A stretch of DNA of 64,000 bases from Kroppenstedtia guangzhouensis (GTDB lineage Bacteria; Bacillota; Bacilli; Thermoactinomycetales; DSM-45169), in NCBI RefSeq assembly GCF_014637345.1, contig NZ_BMEX01000003.1, positions 64,001 to 128,000 of the forward strand, in the 5' to 3' direction. A program made the translations under genes and the position numbers. The notes below the pieces were generated by a model, which searched no databases, was not told the DNA's origin, and saw nothing but the letters and a program-made list of their open reading frames with translations. This document shows positions 25,139-33,886 of the stretch, in pieces. Position 1 is the stretch's first letter, and every line of letters begins with the position of its first letter.

Positions 25139-25849
25139 TTACAGAAGTTCTTTCAACCGTCGGACTTCTTCTTGGCTCAACTCCCGGTATTTTCCCGGTT
25201 GGAGCCCTGACAGAGTGAGAAATGCCAATTGAACACGAACCAAGTGCACCACGGGATGCCCCACCGCCTCACACATTCGTCTCACCTGCCGATTTCTCCC
25301 TTCATGAATGGTCAACTCCATTTGGGCCTGATTCTTCCCGGTCCACAGGATACGGACTTTGGCGGGAGCCGTCCAACCGTCGGTCAGTTTGACTCCCGTC
25401 TGCAAACGGCGGAGGGAATTTTTTGCGGGAATCCCCTTTACCGTCACCTGGTAGACCTTGTCCACTTCTTGGCGGGGGTGAGCCATGCCGTGGGCCAACT
25501 CTCCATCGTTGGTCAACAGAAGAAGTCCCTCTGTATCATAGTCGAGGCGTCCCACGGGGTATATCCTCTCTCCCACATCACGAAACCAGTCCACCACCAC
25601 CGGTCGCCCTTTCGGATCGGACAAACTAGTGATCACACCCTTCGGTTTGTAAAAGACGAAATAACGCTTCTGCTCCGGTCGAATCAGACGACCCTCCACT
25701 TCGATCCGATCCCGATCAGGATCCACCCGGGTCCCCAGCTGAGTCACTGTTTCCCCGTTCACCCGGACTTTTCCTCTGAGGATCCACTCCTCACTCTTCC
25801 GTCGGGAGGCAACCCCTGCCCGGGCCATCACTTTTTGCAACCGTTCCAT
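25139..25849 (-). CDS. rluB: 23S rRNA pseudouridine synthase RluB
   Basis: RsuA-family enzyme that isomerises a uridine in the 23S rRNA peptidyl-transferase region. The 236-residue protein has an N-terminal S4 RNA-binding domain (MERLQKVMARAGVASRR onward, residues 1-60) and the catalytic block GRLDYDTEGLLLLTNDG near residue 100 with the conserved Asp. GAGGTG precedes the ATG. Its place between spmAB and the res genes is the same as in B. subtilis. Confidence 0.93.
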   Translation of the reverse strand: MERLQKVMARAGVASRRKSEEWILRGKVRVNGETVTQLGTRVDPDRDRIEVEGRLIRPEQKRYFVFYKPKGVITSLSDPKGRPVVVDWFRDVGERIYPVGRLDYDTEGLLLLTNDGELAHGMAHPRQEVDKVYQVTVKGIPAKNSLRRLQTGVKLTDGWTAPAKVRILWTGKNQAQMELTIHEGRNRQVRRMCEAVGHPVVHLVRVQLAFLTLSGLQPGKYRELSQEEVRRLKELL

Positions 25850-25922
25850 GTTTTCACCTCATTGAACATCTTATCCATCCCGCGACTCAATCACAAGCGC
25901 AGAACTGAGATTTACACCAATA

Positions 25923-25950
25923 TGAAAAAACGCACCTTGTTGTGTGCGTA
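25923..25950 (-). terminator. Terminator after spmB
   Basis: ACGCAC and GTGCGT pair around ACAACAAG and are followed by TTTTTTC on the minus strand. Confidence 0.65.
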
Positions 25951-26011
25951 ACGATCCACCGTTCTATATAATTGTCCATGATTCAGAAAATGGGTCCCAT
26001 CCAACACTCCA

Positions 26012-26548
26012 TCACATCCCGAACACCCAAGTCACAACCCACCAAGAGGCCACCAGCCCGCACAAATCGGCGAACAGGCCCACTTTCACCGCATAGAGGG
26101 AGCGACGGACCCCCACTGCTCCGAAATAGACTGTCAGTACATACAAGGTGGTATCCGTACTCCCTTGCACGGTGGAAGCCAGCCGACCCAGATAGGAATC
26201 GGGACCGTGAGTGCGAAAGATACTCTCGGCAAAAGCCAAGGATCCGGATCCTGAAATCGGTCGCAACAGACCGAGAGGAAGCGCCTCTTCCGGAAAACCG
26301 ACCCATGCAACCAGCGGTTTAAACAGCCCCAGATAGAATTGAAGAGCTCCTGTTTCTCTGAAAACGGATACCGCCACCATCATCCCGACCAGGTGGGGAA
26401 TCAACTGGATCGCAGTGGGAAACCCCTCCTTGGCCCCTTCGACAAAGCTTTCATATACAGGGATTTTGCGATATGCAGCGTAGAGAGGGATAAAGGCCAG
26501 GATGGCCGGAATCATGATCTTTGACAAAAATGAGATAGTTTCCAGCAC
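26012..26548 (-). CDS. spmB: Spore maturation protein B
   Basis: Nucleoside-recognition (Gate) domain membrane protein needed for spore core dehydration. The 178-residue protein has several helices and the family blocks RPISGSGSLAF and GSTDTTLYVLTVYFG. The GTG at 26548 follows GGAGGGG. It works with SpmA, encoded 230 nt upstream, and with DacB. In B. subtilis spmA and spmB are nearly adjacent; the longer gap here holds no gene I can support. Confidence 0.92.
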   Translation of the reverse strand: MLETISFLSKIMIPAILAFIPLYAAYRKIPVYESFVEGAKEGFPTAIQLIPHLVGMMVAVSVFRETGALQFYLGLFKPLVAWVGFPEEALPLGLLRPISGSGSLAFAESIFRTHGPDSYLGRLASTVQGSTDTTLYVLTVYFGAVGVRRSLYAVKVGLFADLCGLVASWWVVTWVFGM

Positions 26549-26775
26549 CCTAACCCCTCCTTTATCTCTGTATGTTCATTCGCGAAAGTTCGTATATGAC
26601 CAGGTCAATTCACTTTTATGTACGTTTTATCAGACATGCCCCAACTCGACCGATGCATCCATAGAGCACAAGTGATTTCCTGGTCACTACACTCCTTGGG
26701 CACACCAATGCCGCACACGACTCCCTTTCCATCACCTGTTTTCTCGTAATCTGACAACTCTGATCCCCAAAATCC

Positions 26776-27363
26776 CTATTCTTTCGCTGTCCATCGGGTC
26801 CGATACCAGCGATCCAACAGAATGGCTGCCAATGTCGAACAACAAGTAGCAAAAATCGTCGTTCCGATGATCTCTGTGGGGTTTGCGGAACCATGCTCCA
26901 TCCGAATCCCAATGATGGTTGTCGGGATCAGAGTCAAGCTGGATGTGTTTAAAGCCAACAAGGTGCACATGGCCGGGGATGCGGTCTTAGGATCCGGATT
27001 CAACTTCTGTAATTCCTCCATCGCCTTCAGTCCCATGGGAGTGGCCGCATTACCCAGACCAAACAGATTGGCGCTCATGTTGGACAGGATATATCCCATG
27101 GCGGGATGATCCCTGGGAACATCCGGGAACAAAAACCGGGCCGCAGGTCCCAGAATGCGGGCCAGTTTTTCCAAGAGCCCCGCTTCCTGGGCGATTCGCA
27201 TCATCCCCAGCCAAAAGACGAGGATGCTGATCAAACCCAGACAGACCGCCACTCCATCCTTCGCACCTTTCAATGCGGCCTCGGTCACCGTGTCCACATT
27301 TCCCTGAATCACACCGGCCACGACACCGCTCACGATCATAAACAGCCAGATATAATTGACCAA
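26776..27363 (-). CDS. spmA: Spore maturation protein A
   Basis: Companion of SpmB, with the same type of membrane fold. The 195-residue protein starts MVNYIWLFMIVSGVV and includes the conserved NMSANLFGLGNAATPMG and LNTSSLTLIPTT. It overlaps or abuts dacB (stop at 27367), so dacB-spmA-spmB is the usual mother-cell operon. The pair is thought to move solutes during core dehydration, giving heat resistance. Confidence 0.93.
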   Translation of the reverse strand: MVNYIWLFMIVSGVVAGVIQGNVDTVTEAALKGAKDGVAVCLGLISILVFWLGMMRIAQEAGLLEKLARILGPAARFLFPDVPRDHPAMGYILSNMSANLFGLGNAATPMGLKAMEELQKLNPDPKTASPAMCTLLALNTSSLTLIPTTIIGIRMEHGSANPTEIIGTTIFATCCSTLAAILLDRWYRTRWTAKE

Positions 27364-27366
27364 TCC

Positions 27367-28500
27367 CTATCCCTCCTGTTCATAAATGGATGCCAATACT
27401 GTGAACCAATGCCCCCATACAGTCTCTTCTCCTTCATCTTGGGTGATTAGAGGGATGGAACCGACGGGCTTTCCTTCCACGAAAATCCGGGCTGTACCCA
27501 CACGGATCCCTGCAGACTTCACCTTTTTCAGAGGAAAGGTGATCATGGGGCGCACTTCCACCCGGTCTCGCTCCTCCTCAGTCAACGGGTAGGTGAAGGA
27601 ACGGGAAGCCACGATTTCCATTGGAGCCCGCCCTTTCTGGCTGGGGGAGAATTCTTCTCCTTTTTTCACTAACTGCACTCTTTGAAAGTGACGAAACCCA
27701 TATTCCAAGAGTTGCATGGAATCTTTCCAATCGTCCGGCGCATTCAGTGTCACCGTGGCAATCTGTCTTCCCTCCCTTGTGGCCGAGGAGACAAGAGTGC
27801 GCCTGGACAGTTTGGTGAAACCGGTTTTCACCCCATCCCCTCCCGGGTAAAGACGGAGCATTTTGTTTTTGTTGTACCATTTTCGATGCCATTGTTCACC
27901 CGGCCAGGGAACTGTTTTCACTTGGGTGGAAACAATTTTCCGGAACACGGGATTTTTAAGGGCATAAGCGGTCAACCGGGCCAAATCCTCAGCCGAAGAG
28001 TAGTGTTGCGGTGCATCCAATCCATGGGGATTTCGGAAATGGGTATTCTCCAATCCCAAATACTCCGCCTTTTCATTCATTTTGTATACGAACCCTTCCA
28101 TCGACCCGCCGACATGCTCCGCGATCGCCACTGCCGCATCGTTCCCTGAACGCAACATCAACCCGTACAATAAATGCTCCAGCGGAATTTCCTCCCCCGG
28201 TTTCAGATAGATGGAGGATCCCTCCACACCCACTGCCCTGGGTTTCACCTTCACTTTTTCTTTCAAATCCCCGTTTTCTATGGCCACAATCGCGGTCATG
28301 ATTTTGGTCAGACTGGCAATCCGCATCTGTTTCCCAGCATTTTTCTCATACAGGATGCGTCCGGACTGGACATCGATCACTGCCGCCGCCTTCGCACTCA
28401 ATTCCAGATGCTCAGGCCGATGAAAAGCCAAGGATTTCGCAGGGAGGAACACCAGGACACATCCGATCCACACTGTGAGTAACCATCGTGTCAACCGCAT
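27367..28500 (-). CDS. dacB: D-alanyl-D-alanine carboxypeptidase DacB (sporulation)
   Basis: Penicillin-binding protein 5* that trims peptide side chains in the spore cortex and so sets its cross-linking. The 377-residue protein has a signal peptide (RLTRWLLTVWIGCVLVFL), then SLTKIM (nucleophile Ser and Lys), RSGNDAAV and VKTGFT, the three penicilloyl-transferase motifs, and a C-terminal domain. The ATG at 28500 follows GAGGTGGAGGG; the frame runs 48 codons further back over the preceding terminator, so that is rejected. A sigma-E-like promoter lies upstream. Confidence 0.93.
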   Translation of the reverse strand: MRLTRWLLTVWIGCVLVFLPAKSLAFHRPEHLELSAKAAAVIDVQSGRILYEKNAGKQMRIASLTKIMTAIVAIENGDLKEKVKVKPRAVGVEGSSIYLKPGEEIPLEHLLYGLMLRSGNDAAVAIAEHVGGSMEGFVYKMNEKAEYLGLENTHFRNPHGLDAPQHYSSAEDLARLTAYALKNPVFRKIVSTQVKTVPWPGEQWHRKWYNKNKMLRLYPGGDGVKTGFTKLSRRTLVSSATREGRQIATVTLNAPDDWKDSMQLLEYGFRHFQRVQLVKKGEEFSPSQKGRAPMEIVASRSFTYPLTEEERDRVEVRPMITFPLKKVKSAGIRVGTARIFVEGKPVGSIPLITQDEGEETVWGHWFTVLASIYEQEG

Positions 28501-28531
28501 TAACCCTCCACCTCGGGCTTGTTTTCTAAAA

Positions 28532-28559
28532 ATTATATGCCGGTGGGACAGGGTTATGA
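28532..28559 (-). promoter_or_regulatory. Sigma-E-like promoter for dacB-spmA-spmB
   Basis: On the minus strand TCATAA (28554-28559) and CATATAAT (28532-28539) are 14 bases apart, close to the mother-cell sigma-E pattern. B. subtilis dacB is sigma-E controlled, which supports it. Confidence 0.45.
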
Positions 28560-28564
28560 AAAAA

Positions 28565-28610
28565 GAGACAAAAAAACACCGATCCCTATTTTTAGACGGA
28601 CCGGCGTTTT
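28565..28610 (-). terminator. Terminator after ytfJ
   Basis: AACGCCGGTCC and GGATCGGTGTT pair with a few G-U pairs and are followed by TTTTTTTG on the minus strand. Confidence 0.65.
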
Positions 28611-28618
28611 GAGGGGAT

Positions 28619-29068
28619 TCAGATGTCGGTTCCAGGTTCCTCAAAGGATTCCGTTTTACCTTTAGTCCATTTCTGCAACTTCTCCATCATGTTGGGCGTC
28701 AAATCCAACAACCGGTCGAACAGATGGGTGGAACCTTCCATGTTCAACATCCGGATTCCTGTTTGGGTGACTACCAGGAATCCAACCGGGGTGATGGAAA
28801 CTCCGCCCCCGCTGCCTCCACCAAAAGGAAAGCCGGGGGAATCCCCACCCTTTTTCTCCGGACCCTCTTTCCCTACCGATGGGTCCGGCTTCGACCCGTT
28901 AAATTCGCTTCCGCCGGCGGCAAAACCGAACCCCACCCGGGATACAGGGATGATGATGCTGCCATCGGGCGTTTCAACCGGCTCTCCCACGATTGTATTG
29001 ACATCCACCATCTCTTTGATATTTTCCATAGCAGTCGTCATCAAGCCTTGAATTGGGTGTTCTGCCAA
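28619..29068 (-). CDS. ytfJ: Sporulation protein YtfJ (GerW family)
   Basis: Spore protein linked in B. subtilis to germinant response. The 149-residue sequence shows the GerW pattern: MTTAMENIKEMVDVNTIVGEP, IIIPVSRVGFGFAAGG, a Gly- and Pro-rich middle (residues 60-92) and SITPVGFLVV. The TTG start at 29068 follows AAGGAAG and lies 28 nt inside the preceding ytfI. The ytfI-ytfJ pair here stands between scpB and dacB, whereas in B. subtilis it is elsewhere on the chromosome. Confidence 0.9.
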   Translation of the reverse strand: MAEHPIQGLMTTAMENIKEMVDVNTIVGEPVETPDGSIIIPVSRVGFGFAAGGSEFNGSKPDPSVGKEGPEKKGGDSPGFPFGGGSGGGVSITPVGFLVVTQTGIRMLNMEGSTHLFDRLLDLTPNMMEKLQKWTKGKTESFEEPGTDI

Positions 29069-29730
29069 CTTCCTTCACCCCCTTTTTGATTCTGCAACAA
29101 GCGTACAAGCAGGCAAATGACAGCAAGGATAGCGTGTCCAATTCGGAATCGGAATATACTTTCCAAGCAGGTCTCGATCCGTTCACTGTTAAACAGGGGT
29201 TGAACCTCAATCTGGGGAGCTTTCTCCCAACGAATGTGGGAACCGGCAAAACCGATCAAGGTGTATTTCACTCCCCATACGATTCCCGTCACTATACCCG
29301 TCGACGCCGCATCCCCTGTCCCGATAAAAGTCTCCCACTCCAATCGCTCACATACCACCCGGCTCATAAACCGGCGGCCGGTCTCCAGCAACACCTCATT
29401 CAGCTGTACGATGCGTTGTTGGAGTTGGGCAAACTTGTGCCGCATCTTACGGATCCCTCGCCAGGTGATTCTTGACTTTTGATGTCGTGTACCGCTTCCC
29501 GGCACATTTCCTTTTTCCTTGGAACGGACAGTCATTTCCGCCCCCCTCAGCTGAAGTGAAGGAACCCTGACCCGAAATCGGATCCATCCGAAAAACAGGC
29601 GAAAACGGAACTCCAGGTGATCCCTTTCCGCCTTTCTTCGGTAGATCAGATGAATCCGGACTGATGTGAACGGAAACAGGATCAGGATGATCAGGATCAC
29701 TCCGAAGAGGATCATCCAGACCAACACCAT
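29041..29730 (-). CDS. ytfI: DUF2953 membrane protein YtfI
   Basis: DUF2953 protein, the usual partner of ytfJ. An N-terminal transmembrane helix (MVLVWMILFGVILIILILF) precedes a basic domain with the family block GTGDAASTGIVTGIVWG. The frame opens at a TTG at 29757, but a sigma-G-like promoter would start transcription about there, so I favour the ATG at 29730; this is uncertain. Function is unknown; forespore expression is inferred. Confidence 0.78.
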   Translation of the reverse strand: MVLVWMILFGVILIILILFPFTSVRIHLIYRRKAERDHLEFRFRLFFGWIRFRVRVPSLQLRGAEMTVRSKEKGNVPGSGTRHQKSRITWRGIRKMRHKFAQLQQRIVQLNEVLLETGRRFMSRVVCERLEWETFIGTGDAASTGIVTGIVWGVKYTLIGFAGSHIRWEKAPQIEVQPLFNSERIETCLESIFRFRIGHAILAVICLLVRLLQNQKGGEGSWQNTQFKA

Positions 29731-29763
29731 CACCACCCGACGCCCAACATCTTCCAATGATGA

Positions 29764-29794
29764 TAGTATCGGCCCCCTTTCTGCAATTCATACA
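29764..29794 (-). promoter_or_regulatory. Sigma-G/F-like promoter for ytfIJ
   Basis: On the minus strand TGTATG (29789-29794) and GATACTA (29764-29770) are 18 bases apart, matching 6 of 7 positions of the sigma-G -10. The -35 begins directly after the T-run of the scpB terminator. Confidence 0.55.
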
Positions 29795-29822
29795 AAAAAC
29801 CGCGGGTCTCGTCCCGCGGATA
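29793..29822 (-). terminator. Terminator after scpB
   Basis: CCGCGGG and CCCGCGG pair around ACGAGA and are followed by TTTTTTG. Confidence 0.8.
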
Positions 29823-29836
29823 TTGTCTGAAACCGG

Positions 29837-30538
29837 TCAATTTTCCCGATTGGAAGTTTCAGCGACGCACGTTTTCGCCTCGGAATCGGAATCCGGCAGC
29901 TTCTCCTCTTCGGAGGGGGGATCCACTCCCAGGCGTTCGTACAGTTCCTTTCGTTCCCGTTCCCACTCAGCCCACTCAAAGATGGAATCCGCCGGGGGAA
30001 GCTGATCCAGGCTGCGCAGCCCAAAATACTCCAAAAACTCCCGGGTGGTTCCATACAGGATCGGACGGCCCGCTCCTTCTGCCCTCCCCACTTCCCGGAT
30101 CAATCCTTTCCGTTTCAGATAATGAATCACTTTTTCACTTTTCACCCCTCGAATCTCTTCCACCTCCGCCCGGATGATCGGCTGACGGTAAGCAATCACT
30201 GCCAATGTCTCCAGTGCCGCTCGGGAGATCTGAGAGCGTGAAGGGGATTTGGCGAGACGTTCGAAGTACTCCCGATGTTCCGGGAGTGTGGTGAGCTGAT
30301 AGACTTGGGCTACTTCAACAATTTGGATACCCCGGCCTTGTTTTGTCCATTCCTGAGCCATTTCTTTCAGGATCCGGCGAAGAGTTCGTTTATCCGTCTC
30401 CGTCACCTCGGCGATCTCCGCCACCCGGAGTCCGTCTTCTCCCGCTGCAAACAGAAGTCCCTCAATAATTGGCTTTAACCGTTGTTCCTCCAGACGCGTC
30501 TCCTCCCTCCGATATAAGGGCTTCAACCCGGATATCAT
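29837..30538 (-). CDS. scpB: Segregation and condensation protein B
   Basis: Winged-helix subunit of the SMC-ScpAB condensin that organises and separates the chromosome. The family core runs from IIEGLLFAAGEDGL to RSLDQLPP, with ALETLAVIAYRQPI and EVGRAEGAGRPILYGTT. The C-terminal tail is acidic. The start is uncertain because the frame overlaps the end of scpA by about 80 nt; 30538 (ATG) is the best codon seen, but a start nearer 30490 would match other ScpB proteins. It ends at a strong terminator. Confidence 0.92.
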   Translation of the reverse strand: MISGLKPLYRREETRLEEQRLKPIIEGLLFAAGEDGLRVAEIAEVTETDKRTLRRILKEMAQEWTKQGRGIQIVEVAQVYQLTTLPEHREYFERLAKSPSRSQISRAALETLAVIAYRQPIIRAEVEEIRGVKSEKVIHYLKRKGLIREVGRAEGAGRPILYGTTREFLEYFGLRSLDQLPPADSIFEWAEWERERKELYERLGVDPPSEEEKLPDSDSEAKTCVAETSNREN

Positions 30539-31256
30539 CAAACAGCCCACCCTGTCGGATCCGAATCCGCTTCAACTTCAACAGTTCCAGCAAAGCCAAA
30601 AAGGTGGTGATCACCCGCTCCCGGGTGATCACCTTCCAATGAAGCAATTCCGAAAAATGCAGAACCCCTCCCCGGCGGGCCAGAAAATCATGAATCTCTT
30701 CCATGCGGTCGCTCACCGAAATCTCTTCCCGCGTCATTTTGGTCGGTGCCTCTTCTTCCTCCTCCTCCTCTCGGTTGTTCATCACATCGACAAAGAGCTG
30801 CAACAGATCGTCCGGTGTGATCCCTTCCAAGGGATTTTCATCCGGAGTGTATTCTGTCAGGTTCATCGGCATCCGGGTATAAACCTGGCTTCTGGCCGCT
30901 TCCCGCTCACGAAGGACATCAGAAAGTCGTTTATACCGTTTGTATTCCAACAGTCGCTGAACCAGCTCTTCCCGGGGATCCATTCCGTCTTCATCCTCCA
31001 GTACATCGGACAGATCGGCGGGTTCCGCGCGGGGAAGCAACATCCGACTTTTAATAGACAGCAGGGTAGCCGCCATGACCAGAAATTCACTGGCCGACTC
31101 CAGCTCAAAAACTTGCATCGCCGATAGTGACTCCATATATTGATCTGTGATTCGGGCGATGGGAATCTCACACACATCCAGCTCCGATTTATCGATCAGA
31201 TGGAGAAGGAGGTCCAAAGGCCCCTCAAACATATCCAGCTTGATTTTCATCTCCAA
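30462..31256 (-). CDS. scpA: Segregation and condensation protein A
   Basis: Kleisin subunit that bridges the SMC dimer heads. The 264-residue protein has the N-terminal SMC-neck-binding block LDMFEGPLDLLLHLIDKSELD, IARITDQY, a long middle containing an acidic Glu-rich run near residue 165, and a C-terminal winged helix (FLALLELLKLKRIRIRQ). The TTG at 31256 follows GGGAGTG by eight bases; an ATG two codons later is possible. It follows ribH by 16 nt and overlaps scpB, as in B. subtilis. Confidence 0.93.
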   Translation of the reverse strand: MEMKIKLDMFEGPLDLLLHLIDKSELDVCEIPIARITDQYMESLSAMQVFELESASEFLVMAATLLSIKSRMLLPRAEPADLSDVLEDEDGMDPREELVQRLLEYKRYKRLSDVLREREAARSQVYTRMPMNLTEYTPDENPLEGITPDDLLQLFVDVMNNREEEEEEEAPTKMTREEISVSDRMEEIHDFLARRGGVLHFSELLHWKVITRERVITTFLALLELLKLKRIRIRQGGLFDDIRVEALISEGGDASGGTTVKANY

Positions 31257-31272
31257 TCATGGCTCACTCCCT

Positions 31273-31767
31273 TCACTCGCCCGCTTCCTCTTTCCAAGCC
31301 CGTGTCAAAGCCTTTTGCAGATTGACGGTTTCAATGGCGGCCATCGCCGCATCCCACCCTTTATTTCCGGCCTTTGTACCGGCACGTTCAATCGCCTGCT
31401 CAATGGTATCCACTGTCAAAATCCCAAAAATGACTGGAAGACCATGTTCGACAGCCGCGGCACTCACCCCTTTGGCCGCTTCAGAACAGACATAATCAAA
31501 ATGGGGAGTGGAACCCCGGATCACCGCTCCCAGTGCGATGATCGCATCATATTTTCCTGACGCTGCCATCTGATCAGCGATCAAAGGGATTTCAAAGGCT
31601 CCCGGAACCCAAGCCACATCGATCGCCTCCCGGTCAGCCCCATGCCGCGACAATGCGCTTTCGGCCCCTTGCAGCAGTCTGGAGGTGATAAATTCATTAA
31701 AGCGTGCAACCACCACTCCGAAGCGAAGATCGCCTGCAGTCAGGTTTCCTTCAAATGTTCTGGCCAT
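31273..31767 (-). CDS. ribH: 6,7-dimethyl-8-ribityllumazine synthase
   Basis: Condenses the ribityl-uracil intermediate with dihydroxybutanone phosphate; forms a 60-mer shell in Bacillales. The 164-residue protein has [36 protein letters not shown] with the catalytic His, and [20 protein letters not shown] precedes the ATG. It is the last rib gene; a 271-nt gap holding a palindromic repeat separates it from ribBA, so its expression may be modulated at that point. Confidence 0.95.
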   Translation of the reverse strand: MARTFEGNLTAGDLRFGVVVARFNEFITSRLLQGAESALSRHGADREAIDVAWVPGAFEIPLIADQMAASGKYDAIIALGAVIRGSTPHFDYVCSEAAKGVSAAAVEHGLPVIFGILTVDTIEQAIERAGTKAGNKGWDAAMAAIETVNLQKALTRAWKEEAGE

Positions 31768-31894
31768 GTTGGAAAAACTCCTTTTTAAAAGCGTATATTC
31801 ATCCCATTTTGCATGGGGAGACCGTGTTCCACCAAAAAACGAAAAGGCGAATCAAATTCCCACCATCCTAGCTCACAATTGCTGGAGGAGGCAA

Positions 31895-31985
31895 GGGAGG
31901 GTTGGGTTTCACATGGAGTGATTTTGGATCGTAAGAACAAGGAAAAGGTCATGTGAAACCCAATCCCGACCGACCCGGCCAGTAC
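31895..31985. repeat. Palindromic repeat, copy 1
   Basis: About 90 bp carrying 14-bp inverted arms TTGGGTTTCACATG (31902-31915) and CATGTGAAACCCAA (31950-31963) around a 34-bp centre. It matches the sequence at 52124-52215 in opposite orientation, including the flanks (GGGAGGG on one side and GACCGAC...CGGCC on the other), with differences mainly in six central bases and the outer edge. It lies between ribBA and ribH, inside the rib operon. It has no coding capacity. Confidence 0.85.
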
Positions 31986-32038
31986 GAATTCGCAACGTTT
32001 ATGGACATCCTGATCAACTCTCCATCCTTTTCTTTCAA

Positions 32039-33244
32039 TCACAGGTGGAGCATATGTCCCAATTTGTTCTTTTTGGTTCGTAGATATTGTTCGTTATCGG
32101 GCAAGGACGGCATTTCGATTGGCAATACTTCCGTCACTTCGAGACCATAACCTTTTAACCCTGTGATTTTTCGGGGATTGTTGGTTAACAGGCGCATCTT
32201 CTTTATTCCGAGATCACGCAGGATCTGGGCGCCGATACCATACTCACGCAAGTCAGGCCGGAAACCCAGCTTCAGATTGGCCTCAACAGTGTCCATCCCC
32301 TCTTCCTGCAGTTTGTAGGCTTTCAATTTATTGAGAAGACCGATTCCGCGCCCTTCCTGGCGCATATAGAGGAGAACGCCGACCCCCTCTTCTTCGATCT
32401 GACTCAAAGCGGCATGAAGTTGGGGACCACAATCACAGCGGTGAGATCCAAACACATCCCCTGTGAGGCATTCCGAGTGAACCCGGACCATGACCGGCTG
32501 TTCCGAATCAATCTTCCCCTTAACCAAGGCGATATGTTCCTTCTCATCCACATCATTTCGATATCCGTATGCGGTAAAATCACCGAACTCCGTTGGAAGT
32601 CGGGTCGATACCACCCGTTCCACCAATTTTTCTTTACGATTGCGATAATGGATCAAGTCCTGAATGGTGATCATTTTGAGTTGATGCGCTTCGGCGATCT
32701 TCATCAGATCCGGCACACGGGCCATACTGCCGTCCTCTTTGATCACTTCACAAATCACGGCAGCGGGAAAAGCCCCGCACAGACGGGCCAAATCCACTCC
32801 CGCCTCCGTATGGCCTGCACGGCGGAGCACTCCACCGCTTTTGGCGATCAGGGGAAAGATGTGGCCCGGGCGACGGAAATCACTTCCCCGGGTCTCAGGA
32901 TCGATCAATGCTTTCACCGTCGTTGAACGTTCATGGGCGGAAATTCCCGTGGTGCTCGAAACGTGATCGACAGACACAGTGAAAGCGGTACCGTGGGTAT
33001 CTGTGTTCTGACGAACCATCAAGGGAAGATGCAACTTCCGGGCCCGTTCCTCGGTGATCGGGGCACACACCAGTCCCCTCCCGTGGGTGATCATAAAGTT
33101 GATCACCTCCGGTGTCGCCTTTTCGGCGAGGGCCACAAAATCCCCTTCATTCTCCCGATCCTCATCATCGACCACGATGATGACTTTACCTTGCTTCAAC
33201 GCATTGATAGCTTCTTCGATTGAATCGAAACCTCGCATCATCAC
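32039..33244 (-). CDS. ribBA: Bifunctional RibBA: DHBP synthase and GTP cyclohydrolase II
   Basis: Supplies both riboflavin precursors. The N-terminal half (residues 1-200) is 3,4-dihydroxy-2-butanone 4-phosphate synthase with [10 protein letters not shown] and GHTEAGVDL. The C-terminal half is GTP cyclohydrolase II with the zinc motif [18 protein letters not shown] and the catalytic region [11 protein letters not shown]. The start [13 protein letters not shown] at 33244 is one of three consecutive Met codons. Length 401 is normal for the fusion. Confidence 0.95.
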   Translation of the reverse strand: MMMRGFDSIEEAINALKQGKVIIVVDDEDRENEGDFVALAEKATPEVINFMITHGRGLVCAPITEERARKLHLPLMVRQNTDTHGTAFTVSVDHVSSTTGISAHERSTTVKALIDPETRGSDFRRPGHIFPLIAKSGGVLRRAGHTEAGVDLARLCGAFPAAVICEVIKEDGSMARVPDLMKIAEAHQLKMITIQDLIHYRNRKEKLVERVVSTRLPTEFGDFTAYGYRNDVDEKEHIALVKGKIDSEQPVMVRVHSECLTGDVFGSHRCDCGPQLHAALSQIEEEGVGVLLYMRQEGRGIGLLNKLKAYKLQEEGMDTVEANLKLGFRPDLREYGIGAQILRDLGIKKMRLLTNNPRKITGLKGYGLEVTEVLPIEMPSLPDNEQYLRTKKNKLGHMLHL

Positions 33245-33265
33245 CCACCTCTTTCAACTCTTTTC

Positions 33266-33871
33266 CTACAAACGCATGGCTTGCTGACTGGCCAGTTTGA
33301 CTACATATTTTCCGATCAGGTCACACTCTATATTGACCGAATCCCCCGGTTCCGTCTCCTTTAATTGGGTCAACTCCAAAGTATGGGGAATGATGGAGAC
33401 GGTAAAAGCTTCCGGTTCGACCGTCACGATGGTCAGACTGATTCCGTTCACCGCCACCGACCCCTGATTCACCATCCACCGTGTCAACTCTGCGGGAACT
33501 TCGATCCGAAACAGAACTGCGTTTTCTCGGGGAGTACGGGTAAGAACACGTCCCATTCCGTCCACGTGTCCCTGGACAAAATGTCCTCCCAATCGATCCC
33601 CCGCTCGCAATGCCCGCTCCAAATTGACCGGACTTCCAAGGGCAAGTTGGCCCAGGTTGGTTCGGTTTATCGTTTCCGGCATCACATCGGTCCAAAACTG
33701 ATCGGCATCGAATCCGACCACAGTCAGACAGACACCGTTCACGGCAACACTGTCCCCCACCTGCACCCCTTCCAACACCTGTTTACAGGAGATGGACAAG
33801 CGCATGGCATCCCCCTCGCGGTCCATCGAGCCGATCCGACCCACCTCTTCCACTAATCCAGTAAACATGGA
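33266..33871 (-). CDS. ribE: Riboflavin synthase, alpha type
   Basis: Dismutates two lumazine molecules into riboflavin. Two homologous lumazine-binding barrels are visible: residues 1-95 starting MFTGLVEEVGRI and containing VNGVCLTV, and residues 96-195 containing FVQGHVDGMG and VNGISLTIV. The start at 33871 lies after GGAAGGG; the frame extends five codons further without improving the match. It lies 15 nt from ribD and 21 nt from ribBA. Confidence 0.95.
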   Translation of the reverse strand, partial: SMFTGLVEEVGRIGSMDREGDAMRLSISCKQVLEGVQVGDSVAVNGVCLTVVGFDADQFWTDVMPETINRTNLGQLALGSPVNLERALRAGDRLGGHFVQGHVDGMGRVLTRTPRENAVLFRIEVPAELTRWMVNQGSVAVNGISLTIVTVEPEAFTVSIIPHTLELTQLKETEPGDSVNIECDLIGKYVVKLASQQAMRL

Positions 33872-33886
33872 ATCCCTTCCTTTCAA

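Noticed and set aside
26549-26775. Possible gene in the gap between spmA and spmB
   Set aside because: Only a 38-codon frame without ribosome site or motif was found.
31785-32042. 85-codon minus-strand ORF between ribBA and ribH
   Set aside because: It spans the palindromic repeat and has no ribosome site; the repeat explains the sequence.
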